DNA of 64,000 bases from Streptomyces sp. WM6378. Its GTDB lineage: Bacteria; Actinomycetota; Actinomycetes; Streptomycetales; Streptomycetaceae. Made by a program: the position numbers and the translations under genes. The DNA is taken from contig NZ_LGDD01000188.1 of NCBI RefSeq assembly GCF_001279695.1, forward strand, positions 1 through 64,000, read 5' to 3'. This document shows, one piece after another, positions 54,979 to 64,000 of this stretch; position 1 is the stretch's first letter, and every line of letters begins with the position of its first letter. The notes beneath the pieces were generated by a model that searched no databases, was not told the origin of the DNA, and saw only the letters and a list, made by a program, of their open reading frames with translations.

Positions 54979-55974
54979 ATGCTCCCCGTTCTGTCCCGGC
55001 TCGGCCGCCGTCGCGTCCTGCAAGGGTCCGCGGCCGCCGTGGTGGCCGTCGGGCTGCTCCTGTGGTGGCTGATGCCGTTCGGCAGCCGGTCGCCCGCGGG
55101 AAACATCGACTTCAGTACGGGCGTCCGCACCGGGGTCTACCAGCGGTACGGCGAGCTGCTCCAGCAGGCGCTGGCCAGTGATCTGCCGGACGTGCACGTC
55201 AACCTCCGCACGAGCCAGGGTTCGCAGCAGAACCTCCAGCGCCTGGCCGACGGCATCTCCGACTTCACCATCGCCACGGCCGACTCCGTCGACAAGTTCC
55301 GCAAGGACAACAAGCCGGGCGCGGACCGGCTGCGCGGCTGCGCGCGGCTGTACGACGACTACGTGCAGCTGGTGGTGCCCCAGGACTCGCCCGTGCGCTC
55401 GGTGGCGGATCTGCGCGGCAAGCGGGTCGCCGTCGGGCAGGAGGGCTCCGGGGTCCGGCTGCTCGCCGACCGGCTCCTGCCGGCCGCCGGGCTGAACCCG
55501 CAGAAGGACATCACTCCCGTCCCCGCGGGCATCGACACCATGCCCGACCTGCTGCGGAACAAGCAGATCGACGCCTTCTTCTGGTCCGGTGGGCTGCCTA
55601 CCACGGCCGTCCTCAAACTGTCCGAGGCGTACCCCATCCGGCTTGTCCCGCTCGCCGACCTGGTGTCGGCCCTGCACAAGGCGGACGGCAGCACCGGGTA
55701 CTACCGGGCGGCGACGATGCCCGCCGACGCCTATCCCAAGGCGCAGCGGGGCGTCCCGGTGCCGACGATCGCCGTGGCCAACCTGCTGGTCACCACGGAC
55801 CGCACGGACGCGGCGCTGACCGAGGGGTTCACGCGCACGGTGATAAACAGCCGCGACCGCATCGGGCGTGAGGTGCACGCGGCACAGCTGGTGGATCTGC
55901 GGACGGCGATCTATACGGATCCGCTGCCGTTGCACGACGGGGCGCGGAACTACTACCGGTCGGTCAAGCCCTGA
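54979..55974 (+). CDS. TAXI-family TRAP transporter solute-binding protein
   Basis: A 331-residue exported binding protein. The N-terminal [26 protein letters not shown] is a membrane anchor or signal. [40 protein letters not shown] and [21 protein letters not shown] are typical TAXI segments, and [12 protein letters not shown] is the family hallmark. TAXI proteins bind organic acids such as glutamate or 2-oxoglutarate, but no TRAP permease gene is adjacent, so the partner is elsewhere. It may instead act as a sensor component. Confidence 0.87.
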   Translation: MLPVLSRLGRRRVLQGSAAAVVAVGLLLWWLMPFGSRSPAGNIDFSTGVRTGVYQRYGELLQQALASDLPDVHVNLRTSQGSQQNLQRLADGISDFTIATADSVDKFRKDNKPGADRLRGCARLYDDYVQLVVPQDSPVRSVADLRGKRVAVGQEGSGVRLLADRLLPAAGLNPQKDITPVPAGIDTMPDLLRNKQIDAFFWSGGLPTTAVLKLSEAYPIRLVPLADLVSALHKADGSTGYYRAATMPADAYPKAQRGVPVPTIAVANLLVTTDRTDAALTEGFTRTVINSRDRIGREVHAAQLVDLRTAIYTDPLPLHDGARNYYRSVKP

Positions 55975-56036
55975 CGACCGGTGGCGGTCAGAATCTGACT
56001 GCTGACCGCTGAACCCTGAAACCCGAAGACCAAGAG

Positions 56037-56064
56037 CTGAAATCTGAAAGCTGAAATCTGTCAG
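56037..56064. repeat. 14-bp tandem repeat in the gap after the TAXI gene
   Basis: CTGAAATCTGAAAG (56037-56050) is followed directly by CTGAAATCTGTCAG (56051-56064). Degenerate CTGA-rich units continue upstream to about 55990. The same 14-mer is tandem at 63870-63897. Confidence 0.6.
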
Positions 56065-56123
56065 CCGTCAGGTGTCGGTCACCCCGTGGCCGCTGACCGC
56101 CGTCAACCGCCCGCCCCCGGCCC

Positions 56124-57527
56124 TCACGCCCCCGGTCGCGTACGCGGCACGGTGACCGTCACGCGCAGGCCGTGCGGGTCGTGGTGGGCGTAGGCGATGG
56201 TGCCGCCGCCTGCCGCGAGCAGGGCGCGGGAGATGGAGAGGCCGAGGCCGGAGCCCTTGATGTTCTGGTGGCGGCCGGCGCGCCAGAAGCGGTCGCCGAT
56301 GCGGCCCAGTTCCTCGTCGGAGAGGCCCGGGCCCCGGTCGGTCACCGTCACGGTGGCCCGGGGGCCGTCGACGGCGACGGTGACCCGCACGTCCTCGCCT
56401 TCGGGGGTGAATTTCAGCGCGTTGTCGATCACGGCATCCAGCGCGCTGGAGAGCGCCACCGGGTCCGCCCAGCCGGTGGCGGCGGTCGAGCCGTCCGCGA
56501 TCAGCCGTACGCCCTTGTCCTCGGCGAGCGGCCGCCACGCGGCGACCCGCTCCGTCACGAGCGCCCCCACGTCGGTGAGTTGGAGGTCGGCCGCGGCGTG
56601 CTCGGCCAGCGCCAGGCCCAGGAGGTCGTCGAGTACTTGGGCGAGGCGCTTGCCCTCGGTGCGGACCGAGGCGATCTCCTCGTTCCCTTCGGGGAGTTCG
56701 AGCGCGAGGAGCTCGATGCGCAGCAGCAGGGCGGACAGCGGGTTGCGCAGTTGGTGCGAGGCGTCGGCGACGAAGGCGCGCTGCTGTTCGAGCACCTCTT
56801 CGACGTTGTCGGCCATCTCGTTGAACGAGTGGGCCAGCCTTCTGAGTTCCGGGGGCCCGCCGGCGGCAGCGACGCGCGATTTCATGCGGCCGGTCGCGAT
56901 GTCGTGGGTGACGGCGTCCAGGACGCGTACGGGCCTGAGCACCCAGCCGGTGAGCCGGAACGCGGCGCCGACCGCGAGGAGCATGGCCGCCAGTTCACCC
57001 GTCACGATGAGGAGCCAGCCGTGCAGGGTGCCCGAACGCATGCTGCCGGTGGGCGAGTCGGTGACCACGACCGCGATCACGTCGCCCTCGCGCACGACGG
57101 GCGAGGCCACCACCAGGCGGCCGCGCTGCCACGGCCACACCTGGGCCGGGTCGTGGCTGCGGCGCCCGGCGAGGGCCTCCTGGAAGGCCATGTGTCCCTC
57201 GCCCTTGGCGGGCACGCTCCAGCCCGTGGGGGCGCTCGCCATGGCGGTGCCGTTGCGGAAGAAGACGCCCGCTCTGATCCCGTACAGGGTCGAATAGCGG
57301 GTGAGTTCCTCCTCCAGGGTGGTCAGCCGTTCCGCGCTGTTGGTGTCGTTGCCGTCGGGGGCCGTGACGAACTGGGCCAGCGCCGCGAAGCGCGCGGTGT
57401 CGTCGATGCGGTCGATGACCACCCGCTGCTGCTGGGCGTGGGCCACGCTCAGGGCGAGCGGGAAGCCGAACGCGACCAGGACGAGCGCGAGCAGGAAGAT
57501 GAGCAGCGGGAGGAGTCGGGTGCGCAC
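56124..57527 (-). CDS. Sensor histidine kinase
   Basis: A 467-residue membrane kinase. TM1 is LPLLIFLLALVLVAFGFPLAL, the extracytoplasmic part spans about 30-165, and TM2 is WLLIVTGELAAMLLAVGAAF. HAMP follows (LTGWVLRPVRVLDAVTHDIATG). The H-box is VADASHQLRNPLSALL with the phospho-His, then the ATP-binding boxes DNALKFTPEG, DRGPGLS and GSGLGLSI. GTG 57527 lies 15 bp after the response regulator's stop. It phosphorylates that regulator. The signal is unknown; the neighbouring glutamate transporter is a possible target. Confidence 0.93.
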   Translation of the reverse strand: MRTRLLPLLIFLLALVLVAFGFPLALSVAHAQQQRVVIDRIDDTARFAALAQFVTAPDGNDTNSAERLTTLEEELTRYSTLYGIRAGVFFRNGTAMASAPTGWSVPAKGEGHMAFQEALAGRRSHDPAQVWPWQRGRLVVASPVVREGDVIAVVVTDSPTGSMRSGTLHGWLLIVTGELAAMLLAVGAAFRLTGWVLRPVRVLDAVTHDIATGRMKSRVAAAGGPPELRRLAHSFNEMADNVEEVLEQQRAFVADASHQLRNPLSALLLRIELLALELPEGNEEIASVRTEGKRLAQVLDDLLGLALAEHAAADLQLTDVGALVTERVAAWRPLAEDKGVRLIADGSTAATGWADPVALSSALDAVIDNALKFTPEGEDVRVTVAVDGPRATVTVTDRGPGLSDEELGRIGDRFWRAGRHQNIKGSGLGLSISRALLAAGGGTIAYAHHDPHGLRVTVTVPRTRPGA

Positions 57528-57542
57528 CGGGCTTCTCGGGCC

Positions 57543-58244
57543 TCAGATGGCGGCCGGCGCGACGAGGCGGTAGCCGACGCCGCGCACGGTCTCGATCAGT
57601 GCCGGCATGCGCAGTTTGGAGCGCAGGGAGGCGACGTGCACTTCGAGGGTGCGGCCGGTGCCTTCCCAACTGGTGCGCCACACCTCGCTGATGATCTGTT
57701 CCCGGCGGAAGACGACCCCGGGGCGCTGGGCGAGGAGTGCGAGCAGGTCGAACTCCTTGCGGGTCAGTTGGACGCTCTCGCCGTCGACGCTGACCCGGCG
57801 GGTGGGGAGTTCGATCTGCACGCGGCCCAGGCGCAGTTCGGCCTCGGCCGACTCGGGGCGCGCGCCCGGCGGCGGGCGCCGGATGACCGCGTGGATACGG
57901 GCGATGAGCTCACCGGTGTCGTACGGCTTGACCACGTAGTCGTCGGCGCCCAGGTTCAGCCCGTGGATGCGTGAACGGACGTCGGCGCGGGCGGTCACCA
58001 TGATCACGGGGATGGAGGTGCGCTTGCGGATCTTGCCGCAGACCTCGTAGCCGTCCTGGTCGGGCAGTCCTAGGTCGAGCAGGACCACCCCGAAGGGTGG
58101 TTTGGCGCAGCGCTCGTCAGGAAGGAGGGCCTGCAGCGCCTCTTCCCCGTTGCGGGCGTGCTTCACCTCGAAACCATGCTTGGACAGCACGGCGGACAGG
58201 GCGGCGGCGACGTGGTCGTCGTCTTCGACGAGCAGCAGTCTCAT
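57543..58244 (-). CDS. OmpR-family response regulator
   Basis: A 233-residue regulator. The receiver domain at 1-120 has EDDD, the phospho-acceptor Asp in VVLLDLGLPDQDG and the Lys in VVKPYD. A winged helix at about 135-230 ends LEVHVASLRSKLRMPALIETVRGVGYRLV. ATG 58244 follows GGGAGGGGGG. Operon with the kinase; divergent from the transporter, 303 bp away. Confidence 0.95.
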   Translation of the reverse strand: MRLLLVEDDDHVAAALSAVLSKHGFEVKHARNGEEALQALLPDERCAKPPFGVVLLDLGLPDQDGYEVCGKIRKRTSIPVIMVTARADVRSRIHGLNLGADDYVVKPYDTGELIARIHAVIRRPPPGARPESAEAELRLGRVQIELPTRRVSVDGESVQLTRKEFDLLALLAQRPGVVFRREQIISEVWRTSWEGTGRTLEVHVASLRSKLRMPALIETVRGVGYRLVAPAAI

Positions 58245-58547
58245 GGCCCCCCTCCCTGGATGTTCCTGGGCCTTTCGGGCCCTTGTGGCCTTTCGGTCCG
58301 AACGTTCATCGGCCGCTTCACGGCATGTACCCCCGAATCCACGCCCATGGTCGCCACTCCGGTCAAGGGGGCGCCCGCCCCTGCGCATCATCCGTTACGG
58401 AGCCGGTATTCCGCCGGGGTGTGCGCTCACCCAGAGTGCTTCCACGCAACCGGATCGTTATGCTCAAGTTCCGCTCAGATGTAATGACGCTGGTCACAAC
58501 TCACCACTACGTTCCTCCCCAACCGAGGAGGACGGAGCAAGAAGCCG
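58245..58547. other. 303-bp divergent region, response regulator/transporter
   Basis: No gene is present. It should hold both promoters, but I cannot assign -35/-10 pairs with confidence. GAACGTTC near 58297 is an 8-bp palindrome and the only obvious dyad. Confidence 0.5.
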
Positions 58548-59333
58548 ATGAGCGGAGTATCAGTGGCCAGGGGGACCGAGGACGCCGTACCAGCGTCGGG
58601 TGACCTGGTCGTGCTGAACAACGTCAACAAGCACTTCGGCGCGCTGCATGTGCTCCAGGACATCGACCTGACCATCGCCCGTGGCGAGGTAGTCGTCGTC
58701 ATCGGGCCCTCGGGGTCCGGGAAGTCCACGCTGTGCCGCACCATCAACCGCCTGGAGACGATCGATTCCGGGGCGATCTCGATCGACGGCCGGCCGCTGC
58801 CCCAGGAGGGCAAGGAGCTGGCGCGGCTGCGTGCCGATGTCGGCATGGTCTTCCAGTCGTTCAACCTCTTCGCGCACAAGACGGTCCTTGAGAACGTCAT
58901 GCTGGGCCAGGTGAAGGTCCGCAAGGCCGACAAGCAGGCCGCCGAGCAGAAGGCCCGCGCCCTGCTCGACCGGGTCGGCGTGGGCACCCAGGCCGACAAG
59001 TACCCGGCGCAGCTCTCGGGCGGTCAGCAGCAACGCGTCGCGATCGCACGGGCGTTGGCGATGGACCCGAAGGTGATGCTCTTCGACGAGCCCACATCGG
59101 CGCTCGACCCGGAGATGATCAACGAGGTTCTCGAGGTCATGCAGCAGCTGGCGCGGGACGGGATGACGATGGTCGTCGTCACCCACGAGATGGGCTTCGC
59201 CCGCTCCGCCGCGAACCGGGTCGTCTTCATGGCCGACGGCAAGATCGTCGAAGAGGCCACGCCGGACCAGTTCTTCAGCAACCCGCGCAGCGACCGGGCC
59301 AAGGACTTCCTGTCGAAGATCCTGCACCACTGA
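58548..59333 (+). CDS. gluA: Glutamate-type ABC transporter ATP-binding protein
   Basis: A 261-residue ATPase of the polar amino acid uptake family. Walker [17 protein letters not shown]-loop [18 protein letters not shown], signature [15 protein letters not shown], Walker [16 protein letters not shown] and switch His VVTHEMGFA are all intact. It starts the gluABCD operon, whose order (ATPase, binding protein, two permeases) is that of actinobacterial glutamate uptake. Substrate glutamate is assigned by this order and family likeness, not by binding residues. Confidence 0.92.
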   Translation: MSGVSVARGTEDAVPASGDLVVLNNVNKHFGALHVLQDIDLTIARGEVVVVIGPSGSGKSTLCRTINRLETIDSGAISIDGRPLPQEGKELARLRADVGMVFQSFNLFAHKTVLENVMLGQVKVRKADKQAAEQKARALLDRVGVGTQADKYPAQLSGGQQQRVAIARALAMDPKVMLFDEPTSALDPEMINEVLEVMQQLARDGMTMVVVTHEMGFARSAANRVVFMADGKIVEEATPDQFFSNPRSDRAKDFLSKILHH

Positions 59334-59447
59334 CGAGAGCCGGCCGGCAGTCGACTGGCGTGTGCCGCCCGATGGTCGGCATCGCCCGGTGACGCCTGCC
59401 GGCCGACCGATGACGACCAACGACCAACGACGCAAGGAATGTTCGCC

Positions 59448-60368
59448 ATGATGCTCCGCAAGTCCGCCGCCGTCGCGGCGATCGCCGTGCTCGCCCTGAC
59501 CGCGACCGCCTGTGGCGGCAAGTCCGGCTCCGCCGGTGACAAGCAGTCCGCCCAGCCGGGCTCCAGCGGCGCACCGCAGCTGCCGACGTACACCGTCGCC
59601 TCCAACGTCACCCTTGACTCGCCGACCTTCAAGGCGGCCAAGGCGCGCGGCAAGCTGGTCATCGGCTCCAAGGCCGACCAGCCCTACCTCGGCTTCGAGG
59701 ACCAGTCGACCAAGGAGCGTTCCGGCTTCGACGTCGAGATCGCCAAGATGGTCGCCGCCGACCTGGGCTTCAAGCCCGACCAGATCGAGTGGAAGACGGT
59801 TGACTCCGGCGTCCGCGAGACCGCGATCTCCAAGGGCCAGGTCGACTACTACGTCGGCACCTACACGATCAACGACAAGCGCAAGAAGCAGGTCGGCTTC
59901 GCGGGTCCGTACTACAAGGCCGGCGCCGACCTGCTCGTCCGCAAGGACGACACCTCGATCACCGGCAAGGACACCGTCAAGGGCAAGAAGGTCTGCTCGA
60001 TCGTCGGCTCCACGCCGCTCCAGGAGATCAAGAAGCCCGAGTACGGCGCGTCCGTCGTCGAGCTGTCCAAGTACTCGGACTGCGTGCAGCAGCTCCTGTC
60101 CAAGCAGGTCGACGCGGTCACCACCGACGACGCGATCCTCAAGGGCTATGCCGCCAAGAACTCCGGCAAGCTCCGCGTGGTCGGCAAGCCGTTCACCGAG
60201 GAGCCGTACGGCATCGGCATGAACAAGGACGACAAGGCGCTGCGCGACTTCATCAACACCTCGATCGAGAAGCACGAGCAGGACGGCACCTACAAGAAGA
60301 TCTACGACGCCACGCTCGGCCTTTCCGGCTCCAACTACCAGGCCCCGCCGGCCGTCGTCCGCTACTGA
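59448..60368 (+). CDS. gluB: Glutamate-binding lipoprotein
   Basis: A 306-residue extracellular binding protein anchored by lipid at LTATACGGKSG. The ligand domain begins FKAAKARGKLVIGSKADQPYLGFED and includes GFDVEIAKMVAADLGF and GQVDYYVGTYTINDKRKKQVGFAGPYY, typical of family 3 amino acid binding proteins. ATG 59448 sits nine bases after AAGGA; the ATG at 59439 abuts it too closely and 59451 is possible. It delivers substrate to the two permeases. Confidence 0.92.
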   Translation: MMLRKSAAVAAIAVLALTATACGGKSGSAGDKQSAQPGSSGAPQLPTYTVASNVTLDSPTFKAAKARGKLVIGSKADQPYLGFEDQSTKERSGFDVEIAKMVAADLGFKPDQIEWKTVDSGVRETAISKGQVDYYVGTYTINDKRKKQVGFAGPYYKAGADLLVRKDDTSITGKDTVKGKKVCSIVGSTPLQEIKKPEYGASVVELSKYSDCVQQLLSKQVDAVTTDDAILKGYAAKNSGKLRVVGKPFTEEPYGIGMNKDDKALRDFINTSIEKHEQDGTYKKIYDATLGLSGSNYQAPPAVVRY

Positions 60369-60462
60369 TCGACCCCGCTCGACGCGCCCCGTACGCAGTA
60401 CGGGGCGCCACGGCCCCGCCCCGCCCGATCCCCCAGCCGCTGCCCGCCGACGCGGAGACCCC

Positions 60463-61110
60463 ATGAACGTACTGCTCGACCATTTCGCGGAGTTCCGCGA
60501 CGGCTTCATAGGCACTGTGGAGATCACCGCCGTCAGTTCGGTCATCGCCCTGGTCCTCGGACTGCTGCTCGCCGGTTTCCGGGTCTCTCCCGTGCCGCCG
60601 CTGCGCTTCTTCGGCACCGCTTGGGTGACGCTGCTGCGCAACACCCCGTTGACGCTGCTCTTCCTGGTCTTTTTCTTCGTCGTGCCGGAGATCTTCTTCC
60701 CCGGCATGAGCCCGTTCCTGCTCGGTTCGCTCGCGCTCGGCTTCTATACCGCGTCCTTCGTCTGCGAGGCCGTGCGGTCCGGCATCAGCACGGTGCCGCT
60801 GGGGCAGGCCGAGGCCGCCCGTTCGATCGGCATGAGTTTCACGCAGACGCTGCGCCTGATCGTGCTGCCGCAGGCCACCCGGACGGTCATCCCGCCGCTG
60901 AGCTCGATCTTCATCGCGCTCACCAAGAACTCCGCGATCGCGGGCGCCTTCAGCGTCACCGAACTGTTCGGCTGGCAGAAGCTGCTGAGCGAGGACGGGT
61001 ACGACATCGTCCCCGTGTTCATCTGGGTCGCCCTGGGCTATCTGATCGTCACCTTCGCGATGAGCGGTCTCTTCCGTCTTCTTGAGCGCCGCATGGAGGT
61101 CGCCCGATGA
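60463..61110 (+). CDS. gluC: Glutamate ABC transporter permease
   Basis: A 215-residue inner-membrane permease with about five membrane helices. The ATPase-coupling EAA loop is EAARSIGMSFTQTLRLIVLPQA. LLRNTPLTLLFLVFFF is typical of HisM-type subunits. ATG 60463 follows GGAG. Its stop overlaps the next start (ATGA), ensuring equal production of the two permease subunits. Confidence 0.93.
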   Translation: MNVLLDHFAEFRDGFIGTVEITAVSSVIALVLGLLLAGFRVSPVPPLRFFGTAWVTLLRNTPLTLLFLVFFFVVPEIFFPGMSPFLLGSLALGFYTASFVCEAVRSGISTVPLGQAEAARSIGMSFTQTLRLIVLPQATRTVIPPLSSIFIALTKNSAIAGAFSVTELFGWQKLLSEDGYDIVPVFIWVALGYLIVTFAMSGLFRLLERRMEVAR

Positions 61111-62021
61111 GTGCCAGCGTTCTCTACGACGCCCCCGGCCCGAAGGCTGTCGTACGCAACCGGATCTACGCCGTCGTCGGTTCCCTCGCGCTGATCGCGC
61201 TGATCGCCGTCGCGATCGTCCGCCTCGCGGACAAGGGCAACCTCGACTACGAGATGTGGGACATCTTCAACTACGCGGGCATCCGGCAGAACATCGCCGA
61301 CGCGGTGCTCGCCACCCTCAAGGCGTTCGGTCTCGCCGCCATCGGCTCGCTGGTGCTCGGGCTGGTGCTGGCCGTGGCCCGGCTCTCCGACCACAAGCCG
61401 GTCCGCTGGGCGGCCACCGCTTTCGTAGAGCTGTTCCGTTCCATCCCGCTGCTCATCACGATCTACGCGGTCTGGGTCGGCTTCCTGACCGACTACTCGA
61501 TGTGGGCGCTGGCTCTCGGCCTGTCGATCTACAACGGCTGTGTGCAGGCGGAGGTGCTCCGCGCGGGCGTCAACTCCGTGCCCAAGGGGCAGCGCGAGGC
61601 GGCGTACGCGCTGGGCATGAGCAAGTCGCAGGTCATGATGAGCGTGCTCATGCCGCAGGCTGTCCGGGCGATGCTGCCGACGATCATCAGCCAGCTTGTC
61701 GTCACCCTCAAGGACACGTCGCTCGGCTTCATCATCCTGTACCCGGAGCTGCTCCAGACGGCGCGTCTGATCGCGAGCAACACCCAGGTCAACGGCCAGT
61801 ACCCGTACGTCTCGACCATTGTCGTCATCGGCTCCATCTACGTGGCGATGTGTCTGGTGCTCTCCGCGCTCGCGACCTGGATCGAGAAGAGGGGGCGCAG
61901 GGCGAAGACCGGCATCGCGATGGGGGCGGCCGCTGCTCCGATCGCGGCCGCCGGCCCGGGCGCCGTTCTCGTTGCCGAGGGGACCGATGGTCCCGACGTG
62001 GCGCCTGCTACGACGAACTGA
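61107..62021 (+). CDS. gluD: Glutamate ABC transporter permease
   Basis: A 304-residue permease paralogous to GluC. The EAA loop is EAAYALGMSKSQVMMSVLMPQA and FVELFRSIPLLITIYAVW is the matching helix. It is longer than GluC by an N-terminal cytoplasmic stretch and an Ala/Gly-rich tail of about 40 residues. It is the last gene of the operon. Confidence 0.93.
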   Translation: MSASVLYDAPGPKAVVRNRIYAVVGSLALIALIAVAIVRLADKGNLDYEMWDIFNYAGIRQNIADAVLATLKAFGLAAIGSLVLGLVLAVARLSDHKPVRWAATAFVELFRSIPLLITIYAVWVGFLTDYSMWALALGLSIYNGCVQAEVLRAGVNSVPKGQREAAYALGMSKSQVMMSVLMPQAVRAMLPTIISQLVVTLKDTSLGFIILYPELLQTARLIASNTQVNGQYPYVSTIVVIGSIYVAMCLVLSALATWIEKRGRRAKTGIAMGAAAAPIAAAGPGAVLVAEGTDGPDVAPATTN

Positions 62022-62164
62022 CGGCATATGAGGCAGCGACGACTCCGTCGCTGCCTCCGTCACTTGACGCAAGCACGCGCAGTGGGTTGCATACGTTCTG
62101 TGATCGTGCACCGGGTTCCCCGCGCCACCTGCAAGCCGTCCCGACCCGCCTCGGGAGCCACGCC

Positions 62165-63838
62165 GTGGACCCGGTGATCGTCGTCGGCGCCGGTCCGGTG
62201 GGACTGGCGCTGGCCCTCTCGCTCGCGGCCCAGGGCGTGCCGTCGGTGGTCCTCGACGAGGGCCCGGGCAAGGACGAGCCCCGCCAGGTCCGCACGGTCG
62301 TCCTGCGCCCGGACATCGCCTCGTTCGTGGCGGGCCTCGGCTGTACGACGGTGCGCGACGAGGGTGCGCGCTGGGTCGCCTGGCGGTCCATGAGGCGCGG
62401 TCGGCTGGTGCGCCACGTCAGGTTCGGCGAGTCCCTGGACGACGGCCCCTCGCCGGTGCACATCCCGCAGCACGCCCTGACCCGCGGGCTGCACGACGCC
62501 CTTGCCGCGTCCGGTCTCGTACGGGTGGTCACGGACAGCCGCCTGGACACGCTGGAACAGGACGCGCAGGGCGTCTCCGTCCACACCTCGGGGCCCGGCG
62601 GAACCTGGTGGCGCGGCAGCTATGTGGTGGGCTGCGACGGTGCCCGGTCCACCGTTCGCAAGCTCCTCGACGTCCGTTTCGCCGGCCGTACGGCGGTGGA
62701 GCGTCAGGCAGTCGTGGCCCTGCGCACCGAACTCCCCTGGCCGGGCGAGGCGTTGCTGCACCGGCTGCCGCCCTGGCGGGCCAGTGGCGACGAGGTGACC
62801 GCCCGCCCCCTCCAGGACGGCATCTGGCGGCTGGACTGGCTGCTTCCGCCGCGCGCCGAACTGGTCACGCCCGACGCTCTGATGGGCCGGATCCGGGACA
62901 CGCTCGCGGGCTGGTGCGGGCCGACGCCGCCGTACGAACTCCTCGACACCGGCGTCCACACCGTGCACCACCGCCTGGCCCGGCGCTGGCGGGTGCGCCG
63001 CGCGTTCCTCGCGGGGGACGCCGCGCACCTGCTGGGCGCGCTCGGCACACAGGCCCTGGACGAGGGCCTGCGGGACGCCCAGAACCTCGCCTGGAAGCTG
63101 GCCCAGGCCTGGCACCACGGGGCTTCAGAGGTGTTCCTGGACAGCTATCAGACGGAACGGCGGTCGGCGGTCGCGGCGCGGCTGCGCGCGGCCGACCAGT
63201 CGTTGCCGATCCTGCGCGGTGGTGCGGGGCCGCGCGGCTGGATCCCCGGGACCACCCGCGGCCACGACGCCCTGGTGACCGACGGACACTTGGGGCGGGG
63301 CCCGCTCGGCGCGCCCCCCGCGTACCCGCACTCCCCCCTCACGCCCCCGTACACCGAGTCGCACATCCCGGTCGGCACGGGGTTGGGCGCACCGGCCGCC
63401 GACATCTGCGTCACGGCCCCCGACGGCTCGACCGCCTCCCTGCGGGACCGGCTCGGCAAGGGCAGGCTCCTGGTCGTCCTGGTCGCCCCGGGCACCGGCG
63501 TCTGGGACCGCCGCCACTGGCTCACGGCCGGGGTCATGCCCCGCCTGGCCGCCGCGGTGTCGGCGCTGCCGCTGGACGCGGAACTGCTGGTCGCCGAGGA
63601 CTATCCCGGCGCCCCCGCCCACGCCGTCCTTCTCGTACGCCCCGACGGGCACCTGGCCGCCGCGTTCAACGGGGTACAGCCCACGCAGTTGTACGCCGCG
63701 GCCGAGGCTGTGCGGGGAGAGGCCGGCCGGGGCCAGCCGGGTGCCGGGGCGGGTGCGGGTGCCGGGGGTGCGGGGGCTGATGCTGGTGCTGGGGTGGGGG
63801 TTGAGGAGACGGAGGGGCGGACGGCTGACATCAAGTGA
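62165..63838 (+). CDS. FAD-dependent aromatic monooxygenase
   Basis: A 557-residue flavoprotein hydroxylase (PHBH fold) of the MhpA/polyketide hydroxylase group. The FAD site is VIVVGAGPVGLALALSLAAQG at 5-25; the DG motif is YVVGCDGARSTVRKLL; the second FAD block is FLAGDAAHLLGALGTQALDEGLRDAQNLAWKL. The C-terminal thioredoxin-like domain (LRDRLGKGRLLVVLVAPG) is typical. The last 40 residues are Gly/Ala repeats. GTG 62165 follows GGGAG. The usual H-x-x-P-P-x-GG-x-G is HLLGALGTQAL, a variation near the flavin. It uses NAD(P)H and oxygen on an unknown aromatic. Confidence 0.88.
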   Translation: MDPVIVVGAGPVGLALALSLAAQGVPSVVLDEGPGKDEPRQVRTVVLRPDIASFVAGLGCTTVRDEGARWVAWRSMRRGRLVRHVRFGESLDDGPSPVHIPQHALTRGLHDALAASGLVRVVTDSRLDTLEQDAQGVSVHTSGPGGTWWRGSYVVGCDGARSTVRKLLDVRFAGRTAVERQAVVALRTELPWPGEALLHRLPPWRASGDEVTARPLQDGIWRLDWLLPPRAELVTPDALMGRIRDTLAGWCGPTPPYELLDTGVHTVHHRLARRWRVRRAFLAGDAAHLLGALGTQALDEGLRDAQNLAWKLAQAWHHGASEVFLDSYQTERRSAVAARLRAADQSLPILRGGAGPRGWIPGTTRGHDALVTDGHLGRGPLGAPPAYPHSPLTPPYTESHIPVGTGLGAPAADICVTAPDGSTASLRDRLGKGRLLVVLVAPGTGVWDRRHWLTAGVMPRLAAAVSALPLDAELLVAEDYPGAPAHAVLLVRPDGHLAAAFNGVQPTQLYAAAEAVRGEAGRGQPGAGAGAGAGGAGADAGAGVGVEETEGRTADIK

Positions 63839-63842
63839 TGTC
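63827..63842 (+). other. Short dyad overlapping the monooxygenase stop
   Basis: GACATCA and TGATGTC pair across two bases, with the TGA stop inside the right arm. Role unknown; it may be a chance dyad. Confidence 0.3.
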
Positions 63843-63869
63843 TGTCGGCTGTTGCCTGGAGTTGGCCGC

Positions 63870-63897
63870 CTGAAATCTGTCAGCTGAAATCTGTCAG
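63870..63897. repeat. 14-bp tandem repeat near the window end
   Basis: CTGAAATCTGTCAG is present twice head to tail (63870-63883, 63884-63897). It is identical to the unit at 56051-56064. The rest of 63898-64000 has no recognisable gene. Confidence 0.6.
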
Positions 63898-64000
63898 CCG
63901 CGATCCGCCGAGTGACGGCTGACGTTGGGGGTGCCCGCGTCGTCGACTGCCTACCGGCTGCCGTCCGTCATCCGTCATCCGAGCACTGATTGACCGACGC

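Noticed and set aside
61082..62164. An N-terminal extension of the last monooxygenase
   Set aside because: It overlaps gluD in another frame; the flavoprotein fold and ribosome site both indicate the GTG at 62165.

Overview
High-GC actinobacterial DNA, almost certainly a Streptomyces chromosome. Third codon positions are strongly G/C, GTG and TTG starts are common, and there is a SARP regulator, a glutamate-type ABC transporter, and a NrdR/NrdJ-LexA core. From memory (not checked), the conserved gene order from the glutamate transporter through miaB, miaA, dapF, rshA, hflX, a siderophore locus, lexA, nrdR/nrdJ and rnhB matches the SCO5774-SCO5815 arc of S. coelicolor. No tRNA, rRNA, CRISPR array or insertion sequence was seen.

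Positions 1-15980 hold an accessory biosynthetic cluster on the minus strand. It contains an iterative type I PKS of the 6-methylsalicylate synthase type, an aryl-acid AMP ligase, a flavoprotein of the salicylyl-CoA 5-hydroxylase family, a VOC dioxygenase-like protein and a small unknown protein. It also has a 14-TM exporter with a divergent LysR regulator, an unknown protein, a degenerate phosphopantetheinyl transferase, a SARP activator and the start of an acyl-CoA carboxylase beta subunit. The tailoring set resembles the CoA-dependent salicylate degradation route (SdgA/SdgC) attached to a 6-MSA synthase. Regulatory DNA fits a hierarchy: an ARE-like gamma-butyrolactone receptor site precedes the SARP gene, and four TCAAG-type heptads at exact 11-bp spacing precede the first gene of the PKS transcription unit.

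Positions 16090-27369 are mixed housekeeping: a RecQ helicase with a C-terminal phosphoribosyltransferase-like motif, two conserved unknowns, RNase HII, a TetR/MFS efflux pair with a clear operator, an ADP-ribosylglycohydrolase, a histidine phosphatase, a DUF4937 protein, an arylamine N-acetyltransferase lacking its catalytic His, and a TerD protein.

Positions 27434-34429 are the nucleotide/SOS core: nrdJ, nrdR with paired NrdR boxes, lexA with an SOS box, and a DinG-type helicase. Positions 34467-40860 are an NIS siderophore operon (aminotransferase, two IucA/IucC synthetases, GNAT) with a DmdR/IdeR-like iron box. Two tandem lipoprotein serine proteases follow.

Positions 43744-55974 carry hflX, an M1 peptidase, rshA, dapF, a membrane protein, miaA, two small proteins, a LigB-like protein, miaB and a TAXI binding protein. 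Positions 56124-62021 contain a two-component system divergent from a four-gene glutamate-type ABC transporter. A flavin monooxygenase ends the window. Strong hairpins separate most convergent gene pairs.
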